From the NCBI GenBank assembly GCA_009733775.1, contig WOGZ01000112.1, forward strand, positions 1 to 64,000: 64,000 nucleotides of DNA, given 5' to 3'. The DNA is from Alectoria sarmentosa. Its lineage: Eukaryota > Ascomycota > Lecanoromycetes > Lecanorales > Parmeliaceae. The notes under the pieces were generated by a model, which saw only the letters and a list, made by a program, of their open reading frames with translations, searched no databases and was not told the origin of the DNA. The position numbers and the translations under genes were made by a program. Shown piece by piece: positions 50,400 to 63,020 of the stretch (within the stretch, counting starts at the first letter, position 1; every line of letters starts with the position of its first letter).

Positions 50400-53300
50400 A
50401 TGCTATTAACACTTCAAATTTAAAAATAGGTCTTGCTTTTCGAGAATGAAATTACGCTCACATCTTTATACGTTTACGAAATAAGGTTAATGATAAAGAA
50501 ATTTGCATGAACACGGGCTGCGAAGTTATTTTAATAAACAAATTATGATTATTAACATTGCTATCTCTTATGAATATTCGAAGAATGATATCACCTCTTC
50601 GTGTTAAGGGCTTAAAATCGACAATGTACAATACGAATAAATATGTCTTGATTTTGATATACATTTCTACCGTTAAAAAAGATGATATTAAAGTTTTTTG
50701 TCGCATTTATAAAGAAATTCATCTTGTTGACAATCTAAAAGCTTATATATTGTTAAACAATAATATTATAGATTTTAAAAAGATTATGCTAAATGTCGCT
50801 TAGAACAAAACTTACATAAACAGTTACGAAGTCATTATTATCATAATGAGTCGATAATGAAATCTTTATCAAAGGAGAATCATTCATATTAAAAAGGTTT
50901 TGATCATAACCTTTTATGCTAACGTTATAATATCAATTGACACTTCAAAAACATTATTTATAAAAGACTTCATTTTCGAACCTATAATATAACGTGATCT
51001 CATAATGTATATTCATTTAATGAACTCGAATATAATCGAAATGCTTGTTAAAAATGAGATCGATTATGTCGTATAAATTTCTAAAAGACTTCGCCTAAAT
51101 ATGTTATGCGAAATCGATTACGAAAACGTGTTCTTTATCGAGCTTACGGCTTTATCAAATAAATGTTTATTAAAGCCTTTCGCAAGCATCAATTGAATTA
51201 AGAAAACAATCACTTTTGTTATAATAGCATCAATGTTTTTAATAGAAAGTTTGTTAGTTTTTGCTCATAACGCCGTCGCAAGCCAAATAAATGTCGTCAA
51301 AAAAATTAAATTATTAAACGAAATCATAATTTATGACGATAATCACGATATAAGAATTTTTATAAATTTGATAAATGAATTCCTTATCCTTTAACAAGAC
51401 GAAGGCTTCGTTAAGATATTTGAAAAAAATTAAATAAAGTTATCGTTATGTGATGATTAATAATTTAAGTTATTAAAGACGAATCGTGTTAAAATCTATT
51501 CGCTGAATATCAAAAATAAAATTATCGTCGACGAAACATTCAACGATTTATAATAATAAAATAGACTTAAATATATTATCAAATTTACATTATTCAACTA
51601 TTTAATGTTTATCGTATAAAAGATTTTATTTAATAATAAGCGCAAAGGCAAAGCAATAATCGATATTAGAGATTTTAACGATCTCATCGTGTCTGACGTG
51701 TACTCAATATCGTTATAATCAAACATCATAGCAAAGTTGATAAAATGTATATATTTGTTTATACTTGATGCTATGTCTTTCTTTTATCAATAATTAATAT
51801 ATTATAATCATCGTTACATGTTGATCGTGGTTTCTCATCATAAATAAGAAACTTTTAATGTATTAATCATGAGATGTATGAATTTTATAGCATATATACA
51901 GCGATAAATTAATAAGATCTTGCGCCCTATACGAGATTTTGTTCAAATTTACATCGACGACATTATTATCGACTTTAAGAGCTTTATAAAATATGTCATA
52001 AATTTATAAAAGCTATTTTTATTGCTAATGAAGCATAACATTGTTATATCGTCAACGAAAACATTTCTCAATTATTCGAACATTAACTTATTAAATTATA
52101 AAGTTGATTTATTTAATATGATTATAATAGAGAATAAGTTTAAAACAATTAGCGTTATTATTTACTTTATTATCCTTAACGATCTAAAATATTATTTAGA
52201 TTTAATAGATTATTTGCGAAATGCTATTCACTATTATGCACAATTCGTTAATTCACTATAAATCTTAAAAACTTTTTTATTTAAAAAAGCACCTAATAAA
52301 GATAACCTACGTCGTGTTTATTCGTTTAAACTTTATTTATCAAAGACTTTCTTATAAGAAGAAGCGAACTTCAGCAACTTATAAAAAATCTTAAATAAAT
52401 CATCGTTATTTATACATTTTGATAATGATAAAGTCTTATAAATAAACCTAAATGCATCGCGAAAATGGGGCTTCGACGTATAAATCTTTTATATTAAAAA
52501 GGATTACGTAACAAAAAGTAAAGATAAAGACAAATGATTATCAAAAATTATTATAAAGCCGATCATATTCTTGTCAAGAATGTTAACAACTGTTGAAAAA
52601 AATTATTAATCAATTGAATTTGAGATAGCAGGCTTTATGTGAATTATCAAAAAAATTCGACATTTAATGAAATCGTTTAAACATCTTATTATTATTTAAA
52701 TAAATTATTTAATTATTTTAAACATCATGAAGCAATTTTTGATCACGTTTATTACTTTTATTATGCGATTGAATGTTCGTTTAATACGTGCTTCGCAATT
52801 TTTTCGACAATTTCGCCTGAATGTGAGATATAAACTTAATAAAAAATATATCGTTTTTAACGTATTATCACGCCTTATCAGCATTATCAAGTCATTATTA
52901 TTCGAAGATCACTTAAAGCTTAACGTCTTATATGTTTGCGTTACGCAAGTATTAAAAGATGATAACGTTTACATATACTCCGTTATCATGATATAAATGA
53001 ATAAAACCTTTCGCGAAAGCCTTATATTTGATTACGGCACGAACAATCATTGAATAAAAATCGTCGAAATCATCGATGTTAATGCGAAGCTTATAATTAA
53101 CGGCGAGGGCGTCGAGCTTTCTTTTGTTCGTGATATCGATTCAAATCTCATCTTTTATAAAAACAAATTCACAAATCTTGAACGATTATGTATATCTCGA
53201 TCGTTGATTAAAGAGATTTTAAAGATAATATACGATAACGATTATCAAGGCTTTAAAAAAACCTTCGACACCGTCGCTAAGTCATGATATATACGAAATT

Positions 53301-54500
53301 TATCAAAGCATTTTTATGAGTATATTAAGCATTATCTTGATTGTTTAACATTATAAACTCGCCGTTATAAACCTTACGATTATCTTTAATTTATAAAAAG
53401 TTTAAACATATTATTTCATATCTTAACGCTTGATTTCATTCTCGCTATATTGTTATTTGAGAAAGGTTTCGACTATGTTATAACAATCATAAATAAGTTT
53501 AATAAACGTATCACTTACATTCTTGACAAGTTTATTTGAAATGTTAAACAATAAATTATCGCATTAATTAATCGTCTCGACGTCAGCGATTAAAACACAC
53601 TCAAGATCTTATTATTCGATAAAGATTCAAAGTTTTTATTTGATTTATAAAAGGTTATATTTGATAGGCTTGAAGTTAGACTATTATATTCTATCGTCTA
53701 TCACTCACAAATAAACGATAACAATAAACGCATCAATCAAATAGCTGAAATTGCTTTACGTTTCTATATACACACGTTATAAAAGTCTTTCGCATAATTC
53801 GTTATTCTATTATATATGCAAACACAATTTAATAACGCACGATCGACAATTATCATAAAATCGCCAAATGAAATAATTTATAACTTTATACTCAATAAAA
53901 ATTTTGACTTATTAACATCAAATCTATCGCAGCAAAATTATATCAAAACAAAGATCGAAACTATCGATGCTATCAATTTCGCTCAAATAAATCAAAAGTT
54001 TCATTATGATCGCAAATATTAATTTATATATTTCAAAAAGAGAAATAAGATACTTCTTCGTTTGTATAAAAGTTACTTTATATTTTAATCTATCAACGTT
54101 ATCAAAGTCGATAAGCTTGATTAAAGATACGTAAGTTCATTCGATGTTATTTTCAAAATAAACAAGTAAACTTACCGTCTTAACATATTCGATCATTAAA
54201 GAGTTTATTTAATTTTCTCCGTCGCTTAACTAAAATCTTGATTTGACATAAATTCATTTGATAGACCTCTATTAAATGAATCTAATTCGGTCTTCATCGA
54301 AAGTGACATTGACGAGTATAAATCATGAAAAATAAATCGTCTTTTTAATAAGCGAGTAAGTCGACGAGATAAAGGTTATTTAATAAACTATCTATTACGA
54401 TGACAAGAATACGATTCGAAATACGATCAATGATACAATGTTAAGCACCTCGACGACGCGTCACTATTAATATAAGATTACGAAAACGCCATGCAATCAC
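50400..54500 (+). pseudogene. Element C pol remnant with chromodomain
   Basis: RT is readable from about 51,400, with YIDD at 51,950-51,961 and the gypsy connection block at 52,022-52,261. RNase H is near 52,300-52,700. Integrase starts with a decayed HHCC region near 53,330-53,400 (DCLTL-type), followed by the core. The piece at 53,816-54,022 contains the ARSTIIIKSPNEIIYNF block typical of gypsy integrases. A chromodomain is visible at about 54,300-54,500: GYLINYLLR, then a stop where Trp is expected, then QEYD and YNVKHLDDA. Confidence 0.8.
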
Positions 54501-55038
54501 GAAAGGATTATCAATTATCACTTACATCAACATTATCTTTCTTACTGAAAGCACAATCAAATCGATCAACTATCGAACCTTCGCCGAAAGCTACAACAAT
54601 CGATCAAACTACTATCGAAACATTCCTTTCATTAAGGGCTTTCGCACAACGAATTATTGCTATTATAATGTCATCAAAAGCAATATCTCTATTTATCGAA
54701 TCTTCTCTTTTATCGAAGCTTACGAATTCGAAATTTACAACAAAATCTCGTCGAAATCAACGTCTTTTATTATAACAATAGCTTTATTAATCAAATAATA
54801 ATCTACGTTAAGTCGATGTCTTTTTAATTTAATAAAAAAAACTTTCAAAGCTAGATTTAAAATAACAACGACGACGTCGTCAAAGGCTTTTATAATAAGA
54901 AACGAATCAATGCCGACGTGATAATTGTTTATGACTATTATAAATAATTCGCTATTTGCTTCAATCTACTAATAAGGTTTTTATTTTGCATATTAAATAA
55001 CGAAATCGCTATTCATTTCTCTTTGTTTGCGACGATAT

Positions 55039-55212
55039 TGTTACGATGTCGAGCACTTATCTTGTTTAGATACTTATCTCGCTTAATAACTGTGTTTATC
55101 TAGCAAGTATCTTGTTAAGCGTATGATTTGACAAGCACATAAGTAGCTAATTTCTATAAAAAAGAATCAATTAACTTACACACCATCAATAAATATCCAT
55201 GTTACCATTACA
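55039..55212 (+). repeat. Element C 3' LTR
   Basis: 174 bp, begins TGTTACGATGTCGAGC and ends ACCATTACA. The partner is 47,939-48,112. Confidence 0.9.
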
Positions 55213-58200
55213 ATTAAAGATAAATATGAAATTAAAAAACTTATTAATCGATAAAAGGTTCATTCGCGAGATAAAAGTTTACGTCAGAAAAAAAAATCGT
55301 ATAATATTTAATAAAATGAAAAAATTGAGGATCGATTTATAATGTTTAATATGATATAAAGAATTTCGATAAGACGAAAAAATTTATAAAGAATTATGAT
55401 CGAAAATATGAAAAGATTTCGATGAAAGAATTTCGAAAGAGAAGGAATAGAAATTCTTCAAGAGATATCAAAAGAAATATCGAAGTTATAAAATTTTGAT
55501 TTCTTTTCATTAAATTGAACGTTAAAAAAAACAATGAAAGTTTATGAATTTAAATTTTTATAAATAAGAGAATGAGGCTTTTAATTATGAGAATTTATTT
55601 AATGTATATATTATTATTGCTTAAATGATGCTCGAAATCGAAAAAATTTTATTTCGAAAATTAACATCTTTTCATCTCATAACTCATTTCATTTTTTTTT
55701 GATAAACACATTTCACGTAATTTATATTTTAATCTTATCATTTCATAAATTTAAATCAAAATTGCGAAATTTATTTCAATTTCTCGTCAATTTTCGTTTC
55801 GATTAATTTAAATAATTATTTCAATTTTTCATTAATTTTCGTTTCGATCAATTTAAATAATAATTTTAAATTGAAACGTAAATAAAATAAATTAAATTTT
55901 TTATTAATCGAATATCATTTATAAACATCATATTTCAAAGTTATAAAAACGCAATTTCAAAAAGCGATAAATTTAAGAGAATTTTTTGTTAATAAACGAT
56001 TCGTTAAAAAAGAAACAGCGAATCTCATTGCTTAAAAAATTGTTTTTTGAAATTAAATTAAACGCATTTCAAATTATTATTCTAATTACGAATTCATTTT
56101 AAAAGAAATCGTTTTCATTATTAATTAAATCAGATTTGAATAATAAGAAGATTCGATTATTGATTAATTTTAATACAAAAACATTTTTTTTTCGATATTG
56201 AATTATAATGCTCGAAAATCGTTTTTCACATTTTATATTTTTTCACGCATTAAGAGAATCAAAAACCTAAAAAAAAAATTTCAAAACGATTTTTATAATC
56301 GTCTCGATCCGCTTTTTAAATTGTTAATCAATATTTTTTTTTTATATAATATTAATTATAAAAAAAAATGCATAAATGATTTTTTGATAAAAATTATAAT
56401 GAAAAATAAAAAAATGAAGAATAAGAAAGAGAAAAAAGCGGTGAAAAAAGTTCAATTTATAATTTCGTAAATGTTAAAACGATGAATAAAGGGAAATTTA
56501 ACGACGTCAAAATATTATTATAATGAATCGTTATTAAATATTAATAAATTTTTGAATAAAGCAAACGCAAATAATACGAAATTGTTTTCATTAATCGATT
56601 TAAATTTATTCGACGCTTAAATAATGAAGATTATAAAATCGAATTTGATTAAGATTAAGCGAAAAGCCGCGTATCTCGTAATTTTTTATAAATATTTAAA
56701 TCTTTTTTATTTATATAAGAGAAGAGCCTTTAAAACGCTCAATAATTTCAAAAAATGATTTTATTAAATAACATTCGAAATTTATTAATTTTTTGACATT
56801 AAAAATATAAACGTTAATTTGAAATATAATATCGTTCACATTATTAATAATGTGTTATTAAATAAAAATCAAATAATTCATCAAAGACAAAAATACACGA
56901 TTCAGAATAATGATTACGATTCGCGAATTGAGGGTTTAAAAATCTCGAGCATTAACATTACGAGTGAATCGATATTTCATTTAATAAAAGATTCAAATAC
57001 GTTATAAAGAATATTTTCAAATATTATAATCAAATCTTTAAAGAATAAAAAAAAAGTTGATGTTTTTAATTTAATTTCGAAGATCAAAAAATTTAAATCG
57101 AAATCGAATGTAATTTTTTTATTAAAGATCAAAAAAGATAACGAGAAAAATGATAATTTCGAAAAAAAGAAAAGCGGATTTATTGAATCCGAAAACGAAT
57201 TATAATAAGATTTCGTTAATGAAAAGAAAAAGAAATAGAATATTGAATTTAAAATAAATAATGTTTCAAAAATAACAATTTTGTTATAAATAATCGACTT
57301 CAATAACGCGATCGAAGATTTCGTAATCAAAATGAAAATAAGATCGTCAAATTCGAAATCGATTTTCGAAAAAATTATTTTAAAAGATTTTATTTCGAAA
57401 TCGAAGGATGAAAAAGTTAAATTTAAAAAAAAACTTTAAATTTTAAAATCGTTAATCGAGAATTTATATAAAGCATTTTCAAAAATGATAAATCACGTTT
57501 AATGAGAACATTCAATTTTACGAAAAATTAAATGAATTTTCATATTCGAAAATTAAAAATCAAAGCACGATGTGAAAGAAAATTCTCGTTCGAATATATA
57601 AAAAGAAACGCGCGATAATTAATGAGAGAAGATGAAAACGAAAAATTTTATTTTATATAAAATTTTAAAAAAAATCATTGAATTAATTAATCAAATTATA
57701 TAACAATTTAACGAAAAAAATCTTAAAGTTGTGAAAAGAATATTTGAATATAAGAATCGAAAAAAAAATCCTGAAAATCTTAAAAAGCTTGAATAATTAA
57801 TCGATTTTAAAATCATCATAATCGACATTAAAATTCAAAATGTTTTAACATTTGAACATCGTATTACTTTTCAAAATATTCTCGAAATTCGTTTTATTAT
57901 TTCGAATTTTTTATCATTAAAACACATTTTCGTTTATATTTTCGCATTTATTTTTTTAGATTCTTTAACATTTTAACGAAAAAAAACAATCTCTTTATCT
58001 CGTTATATGCTTTTAATCAAATTCTCGAATTCGAAAACATCGATAAATTTTATTTCAAAACATTAAATTCACTTTGTTTAATTTCGATTTCATTAAAATC
58101 GAAAAAACGAGTTATTCTGAAACACGTTAATTTTTTTTTCAAAATATTAGATCGTTCACGATTGAAAAGATCGTTGAGAAAAAAGGTTTTTGTTAAAAAA

Positions 58201-58276
58201 AAACATGACGAAATGAAACGATTAACAAGCGCATTGTCGCCTTTAAGAACGTGAAAGGCTTTCGATAAAAAACAAT
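55213..58276 (+). pseudogene. 3' part of element B with unexplained coding-like track
   Basis: Just after the duplication, a YEI(K)KLI-type segment near 55,230 could be the start of B's chromodomain. The following ~2.8 kb are unexpected for the end of a gypsy element. Plus-strand Lys/Asn/Glu-rich open pieces at 56,198-56,470 and 56,819-57,007 continue with few stops to about 57,560. I do not recognise them; they could be an extra ORF, part of another insertion, or low-complexity noise. Confidence 0.4.
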
Positions 58277-58468
58277 TATTATGATTGCTTATTTGTTAGG
58301 CAATTTGATATTCAACATAACGTAACTTTCTTAATATAAAGAATATAAGAATCATCACACACTCAATAACATGACTTGTTTTTCTGTTTTTTTTTATCCT
58401 TTTGTTTCCGCATATCAGAAAGATTATTTCGTGATTTAGAAACCTCATTTCTATCGAGAACCTTGTCA
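58277..58468 (+). repeat. Element B 3' LTR
   Basis: 192 bp, the partner of 35,324-35,515. Differences are transitions as far as compared. Confidence 0.88.
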
Positions 58469-58473
58469 ATCGA

Positions 58474-60158
58474 CGACGTCGATAATGTTATTATACGATG
58501 AATTAATTTACGCTTTAAGTTACGAGATGATTTTATTTATTATACGAATTTTGATAATAATAAAGAGTGATTATATATATTTAACGTTTTTGAATAAAAG
58601 ATTTTTAAGTTAATTCATAATCGTTAACATTATAAAAAATTTCATAAAATTTATAATCGCATTATCAATTTTTTATATTTAAAACATTTAATAAAGCATT
58701 TACGTATTTATATTAATTATTACTCGAAATATAAATTCAATTAAATTAAGCGATATAAGTTTTATAATAACATAATTTTTATTAATAAACTTACAATTTC
58801 TTTTTATATTATAATAATAAATTTCATTATCGCATTATTTATAATAACGAAAAATGATCTTGATTATTTATTTACGATTATAAATAAGTTTTTTAAAAAA
58901 ATGTTATTCGTTTTTAATAAGATCATATACACGATAAACGAATAAATTAATTTAATGTTTATAACTCTTTATTAATACGACTAAGATGTGTTTTTTGTTA
59001 TTATTAACAATTATAATATCAAATTTATATTTGAATTTTAAAAGACGATTTTTATAAAGCTCGACATCGATTTATTTATTAACATTATTTATTATTCACA
59101 GATCGATAATCAATCGAAACGCATTAATTAAATTGTCGAAATAATTATTCGCTATTATGTGATTATTAATTTAAATAATAATAACGATTAAATTCTATTA
59201 TTGTCATATTTATAAAATTATTTAAATAATTTCAAAAATCAATTTATTGAGATATTTTCAAATAAAATTCTTTATAATTTTAATATTCGTGATATTTTTG
59301 ATTTTCTTTTCGACTTGTCGTCGAAACATTTTAATCGTTTACGCTTATTAAAACGTGAGTAAGTTAAAAAATCTTTAATATTTGTTAATGTCATAATCAA
59401 AGCATATTATAATAAATCACATAAATTATTAAATCTTATTAAGAAAAGCATTATTTATTTACGTTTATATTAAAATTATAAGATTTTAAATATCACGAAT
59501 CATAAATTATATCAATAACGAATCGATCTCTTTAAGATCTTTAATAAAATCGATCAATTAATTTATCGTTTTAAGTTATCATTAATTATGAAGATTTATT
59601 TTATAATATTAATAATTCAATTAAAATCGAACAAATAATAAAAATTTTATAAGCGATATAATATTATATTTATTTTCGAGATAAAAGAGAACGATGTTAT
59701 TAAAAATCGATACGAAATCGAGATATTATTTAAGAAACGAACTTATTATAATAAATCTCAATATTTCGTTAAATGAAAAAATTATAATAACGAACACAAT
59801 GTGTGATATGATGTCGAGAATTTATCGAAAATTAAGAAATTGATCGAGAAATATAAGATAAAAATGTTGATTATTTTTGTACGATTCATAAAACGTCGAG
59901 TTGTAATATAGCAACAATTAATTATTATGTTATTATCGTTTACGCAAGCTTCGCGATAACGAGATCGTCTCAAAAAATATTTTATTTAATTTAAATACGC
60001 TTTATTAACCTGAAATCTTTTAATTAACATTTATATTACGATCGATCGTTAAGCGAAAGATTTTCAAAATTAAATATTTATTTTATTAAATCGAAGTATA
60101 TTGTTTATATGTTTAATATTATAACGAAAGCGTTACTTTATTTTTTATTTGTTAATAT
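58474..60158 (+). pseudogene. Element A integrase remnant
   Basis: The plus-strand track continues A's pol after element B. The integrase zinc-binding region is decayed near 58,610-58,760. The core starts with FIIALFITTKNDLDYLF and KFFKKMLFV and proceeds to IIYYSQIDNQSKRIN, the gypsy TAYHPQTDGQSER-type motif, near 59,085-59,130. Stops are frequent. The 3' LTR of A starts at 60,159. Confidence 0.75.
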
Positions 60159-60353
60159 TATTATAATAATCACGATAAATACTTATTTTATTAAAATACT
60201 TATCTCGCCTAACGATTGCACTTATTAAAAAAATATTTTGTCAAATTAATAACTTAATAAATTTATATAAATAGCTAATTTTGTTAGAAAGAATTAATTA
60301 ATCTTATACTCATTTTCATAATCACACTTATGAAAGCATATGCATTTATAACA
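60159..60353 (+). repeat. Element A 3' LTR
   Basis: 195 bp ending TTTATAACA, followed by the duplication CTTTT. The partner is 30,093-30,287. Confidence 0.85.
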
Positions 60354-60358
60354 CTTTT

Positions 60359-61310
60359 TCATTTTGTTTAACGACATTTTCGTTTTTTTAAATGATTTTC
60401 GTAAATTAAATTTTTAAATATACGTTCGTTAAAAGATTATAACGCATATATATTAAATAAATATTTTTTTAAAATCTTATACGATTCGAATAAAAAAAAT
60501 TAAATTTTTGTTTAATTTTATTTCGTATTAATATTTATTCGCTTATTTACAAAATATATAATTTAATTTTTTCGTTTTAAATATGTTTTTATATAATAAC
60601 TTTTTCGAGTAAATATTTATTAATAATTTATTATATAATCGTTATACGATCGATGCGAACTTACATTTTTTTTTGAAATTTTTATATTTAAAAATCGCAT
60701 CGAATTATCGTCAAATAAAAATCGAAAATTTATTTCGTATATTAAATAAAATAACGATTTTTTCGTGATTATATACAATTAAACGCGCATTGTAAATAAC
60801 GTTTAAAATAAAGATTTATTTTATAATTTTATTAATTTTTTTTTTAAATATTAAATAAATATTTTATTTAAAAATTATTAAAAAAAATTATTTTATCGTT
60901 GATATAAAAATAACACGATATTAATATACGATAACGAATTTTAAAACGAACAAAATATAATATTATTATTAAATTTAAAAAATTTATTTAATTATTAATA
61001 AATAATTCTCGCGACGAATTATAATAAATAAAAATATTATTATATAAAAAACTCGTAATAATTTTATTAATCGCGTTTCGTATCGTTTTTATAACGAATT
61101 ATTTAATTGCATAATTAATAACGATAATTATTTATCAATTTTCATTTAACGTCTTTGACAAAATTTTAATTAAATTAATAAATTTATCGTTCAAATAATG
61201 CGATGTCGCTATAAGTTTATAATACGTTCGATTTTTTTTAAATAAAGATTTTTTAATAATTTAATATATTAAATAATATTACGCAAAGTTTTTAATATTT
61301 ATATTTATAT
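60359..61310. other. AT-rich DNA, nothing recognised
   Basis: Very AT-rich with scattered CG. No readable protein family and no repeat termini. Confidence 0.5.
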
Positions 61311-61539
61311 AAAATTGTTAAAAGATATATAATAAATATCGTATATGAGTTAATTAAATATGTAAGAAATATGAGAAAATCGTGTTTTTAAGTTTTTTAT
61401 TAAAATAATGTTAAGACACGACTAATTTTAAAACTAATTATAAAATTAACCTTAAAGTTAACTTTACGTACGTTACGCAGAAGATGAATTTTCAACATTT
61501 TCTTATAACGTTAAAAGATAACGTATACGATTGTTTTAA

Positions 61540-62080
61540 TATTTTTTTATAATGATACGTTATAATGTTTTAATATAAAAACGTTTTTCGCTTTATAATA
61601 TGAGAAATTTAATAAAAATTTGAAAAATGTTATTTTAATATAAAAATTTGCTTTTTTTAATAATACGAAAAGTTATTCGAATATAAAAACTTGTTTCTTT
61701 TTATAATACGAGAAATTATTTTAATATAAAAATTTATTTCGCTTTATAATACGAAAAGTTTAATAATAATTTAAAATTTAACGTTTTAATATAAAAACTT
61801 TTCTTTTTTTTAATACGAGAATTTAATTATTATAACGATACGTTATAATGTTTTAATATAAAAATTTATTTTTCTTTATAATATAAGAATTTAATAATAA
61901 TTTAAAATTTAACGTTTTAATTAAAACGTGATCTCTTTTATATAAAAAGTTTAATTCGAAATAAAAACTTGTTTCTTTTAATAATATAAAAAGTTACTTT
62001 AATATAAAAACTTATTTCTCTTTGTAATATAAAGAGTTTAATAATAATTTGAAATTTAACGCTTTAATCAAAGGCGTTTC
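61540..62080. repeat. Tandem repeats in element D, left array
   Basis: Units of roughly 43-66 bp each begin AATATAAAAA(C/T)TT, followed by a T-rich block and TTTATAATACGA. The copies vary in length and sequence. Confidence 0.7.
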
Positions 62081-62318
62081 TCGTATTGTTTTAAAAAAAA
62101 TTGAAATTTAATTCTCTTATTTATGAGAAGCTCGATAGATTTGAGATTTTTTTTTCTTTTTATTATAAAAAGCTTAATAAAAAGTAAGAATTTATTTTTA
62201 TTTTTTATTATAAAAAGTTTATTAAATTCGAAATTTAATGTTTTATGCGAAAGAATTAAATATTCGTATATAAAGATTTGAAAAAATGAAATATTCGATT
62301 ATATAAAACGAAATACTC

Positions 62319-62506
62319 TAATAAGGTTTTCGATAGAAATGGGGTTTTTATATCACGAAATGATCTTTTTAATATGCGAAAACAAAAGGATAAAAGAAAA
62401 TAGAAAAACAAGTCATGTCATTGAGTGTGTGATGATTCTTTTATTCTCTATACTAAGAAAGCTACGCTATGTTGAATGTCAAGCTGCCTAGCAAGCAATC
62501 ATAACA
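62319..62506 (-). repeat. Solo LTR of family B, inverted, inside D
   Basis: This is 188 bp, the reverse complement of the element B LTR, flanked by the perfect duplication TACTC (62,314-62,318 and 62,507-62,511). No internal sequence accompanies it, so it arose by LTR-LTR recombination after insertion. It is less decayed than the two LTRs of element B. Confidence 0.88.
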
Positions 62507-62514
62507 TACTCGAA

Positions 62515-63020
62515 TGAAATTAAATGTTTAACGATATAAAACGAAATGCTTTATGCGAAAAAACTTGTTATTTGATAATATAAAACGAAATGTTTTATAC
62601 GAAAAAACTTATTACTTATATAAAGAAATTAAATACTTTATATAAAAAAACTTGATTCGATATTTTATAATTATATTTGAAAAAAGAATAAAATATTCGA
62701 TAATATAAAACGAAATATTTTATATAAAGAAATTTGAAAGAATAAAATGTTCGATAATATAAAACGAAATATTTTATACGAAAAAACTTAAAAAAATGAA
62801 ATGTTTAATAATATAAAATAAAATATTTTATATAAAAAAACTTAAAAAAATAAAATATTCGATAATATAAAATAAAATATTCGAATAAAATTAAATGTTC
62901 GATAATATAAAACGAAATACTTTATACGAAGAGATTTATTGCTCGATAATATAAAATAAAATGTCTTATATAAAAGAATTTATTATTCGTATAAAGAAAT
63001 TAAATGTCTTATATAAAAGA
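62515..63020. repeat. Tandem repeats in element D, right array
   Basis: Units of about 50 bp have the words CGATAATATAAAACGAAAT and TTTATACGAAAAAACTT. They look related to the interior sequence left of the solo LTR, so the solo LTR probably landed in a pre-existing array. Confidence 0.7.

Larger units (their letters stand above)
47939..55212 (+). mobile_element. Element C: Ty3/gypsy chromovirus inserted in B
   Basis: This is 7,274 bp with 174-bp LTRs at 47,939-48,112 and 55,039-55,212 (TGTCACGG...ATTACA and TGTTACGA...ATTACA) and the perfect duplication ATTAA (47,934-47,938 and 55,213-55,217). By my hand count the LTRs differ at about 28 positions, all transitions. Order on the plus strand: gag, protease, RT, RNase H, integrase, chromodomain. 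It is structurally complete but every frame is broken. It is the innermost, hence youngest, of the A-B-C nest. Confidence 0.9.
35324..58468 (+). mobile_element. Element B: Ty3/gypsy LTR retrotransposon inserted in A
   Basis: LTRs at 35,324-35,515 and 58,277-58,468 are both 192 bp, with the perfect duplication ATCGA (35,319-35,323 and 58,469-58,473). The insertion point falls inside A's pol, between RNase H and integrase. Minus nested element C and its duplication, 15,866 bp remain, far too long for one gypsy element. A LINE-like element (about 37,695-42,130) explains part of it. B's own pol is readable from about 43,980. Confidence 0.88.
30093..60353 (+). mobile_element. Element A: Ty3/gypsy LTR retrotransposon, outermost shell
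   Basis: LTRs at 30,093-30,287 and 60,159-60,353 are both 195 bp and are flanked by the perfect 5-bp duplication CTTTT (30,088-30,092 and 60,354-60,358). The ends are TG...CA, now TA...TA/CA through transitions. Removing nested element B with one duplication leaves 7,111 bp, a normal gypsy length. Coding traces run in the order gag, protease, RT, RNase H before B and integrase after it. Confidence 0.88.
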
